Assembly (NCBI GenBank): GCA_025935655.1
Contig: JAICUV010000204.1
Location: forward strand, 1-6,224
Direction of reading: 5' to 3'
DNA length: 6,224 bases
Source of the DNA: Chloroflexota bacterium
Lineage (GTDB): Bacteria > Chloroflexota > Limnocylindria > Limnocylindrales > CSP1-4
Both the position numbers and the translations under genes were made by a program. Of the stretch, positions 6,130-6,224 are shown in pieces; position 1 is the stretch's first letter, and each line of letters starts with the position of its first letter. The notes beneath the pieces were generated by a model. That model had not been told where the DNA came from, did not search any database, and saw nothing but the letters and a program-made list of their open reading frames with translations.

Positions 6130-6224
6130 GTGCGTGACCGCGACCGACCCGAGGGCCCGCGGCGCTTGCCGCTCTCGAGGCGGCGAGCGTTCGTCCAGCG
6201 CCACACGCGGCTGCGTGACGTGGA
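6130..6224 (+). CDS. Possible N-terminus of a class I SAM methyltransferase, cut by window edge
   Basis: The plus strand is open from a TGA at 6082-6084 to the window end. The only ATG/GTG start in that stretch is GTG at 6130, giving 31 residues. The last part, AFVQRHTRLRDV, resembles the opening of a family of SAM-dependent methyltransferases (nicotinamide N-methylase-like annotations). From memory those proteins begin with F-(V/I)-x-x-x-T-x-L, followed by P-x-V-P-E-I, which would lie just outside. The stretch before it, VRDRDRPEGPRRLPLSRRR, is basic and uninformative. No Shine-Dalgarno precedes GTG 6130. The opposite strand is also open here, as the upstream extension of the GNAT frame, but that extension has no family resemblance. 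The evidence is one short motif, so this is a tentative call. Confidence 0.33.
   Translation, partial: MRDRDRPEGPRRLPLSRRRAFVQRHTRLRDV

Noticed and set aside
1..6224. CRISPR arrays, tRNA or rRNA genes, insertion sequences, attachment sites, prophage or defence genes
   Set aside because: No regularly spaced repeats, tRNA-like arms, transposase or integrase motifs or terminal repeats were seen. Almost the whole window is accounted for by housekeeping-type genes.

Overview
This is a GC-rich window (about 70% by eye, with almost every third codon position G or C) from a bacterial chromosome. It reads as ordinary housekeeping DNA. Nearly all coding is on the minus strand. In transcription order, from high to low coordinates, the genes are a RimJ/RimL-type GNAT acetyltransferase, lepA (elongation factor 4), a CPBP-family membrane protein, hemW (radical SAM haem chaperone) and the first 461 codons of ptsI (PTS enzyme I), which runs off the left edge. 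A short plus-strand reading frame at the right edge may be the start of a divergent methyltransferase gene. The GC content, the lepA/hemW pairing and the style of the LepA sequence fit a high-GC Chloroflexota (Limnocylindria-like) or actinobacterial lineage. This is an impression only; nothing here fixes the taxon.

Layout: 1-1384 (-) is ptsI, partial, with a good ribosome binding site. 1385-1489 is a 105-bp gap with only a weak promoter-like pattern. 1490-2806 (-) is hemW. A 12-bp gap separates it from the CPBP gene at 2819-3601 (-). A 36-bp gap then leads to lepA at 3638-5449 (-), which starts with GTG, has no Shine-Dalgarno sequence, and has a TACACT hexamer 8 bp upstream that suggests a leaderless transcript. 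A 52-bp gap leads to the GNAT gene at 5502-6032 (-), whose start is fixed by a strong AGGAGG. 6033-6129 is a short divergent promoter region, and 6130-6224 (+) is the possible methyltransferase start.

The genes share no obvious pathway. lepA, the CPBP gene and hemW are packed as an operon, and ptsI may be a fourth member. The four genes lepA, CPBP, hemW and ptsI also lie in one common reading frame, each separated from the next by a single stop codon. This explains the very long antisense open frame opposite them. I found no mobile element, CRISPR array, RNA gene, toxin/antitoxin pair or defence system. The points most worth a second look are the altered catalytic motifs of the CPBP protein and its position between lepA and hemW.
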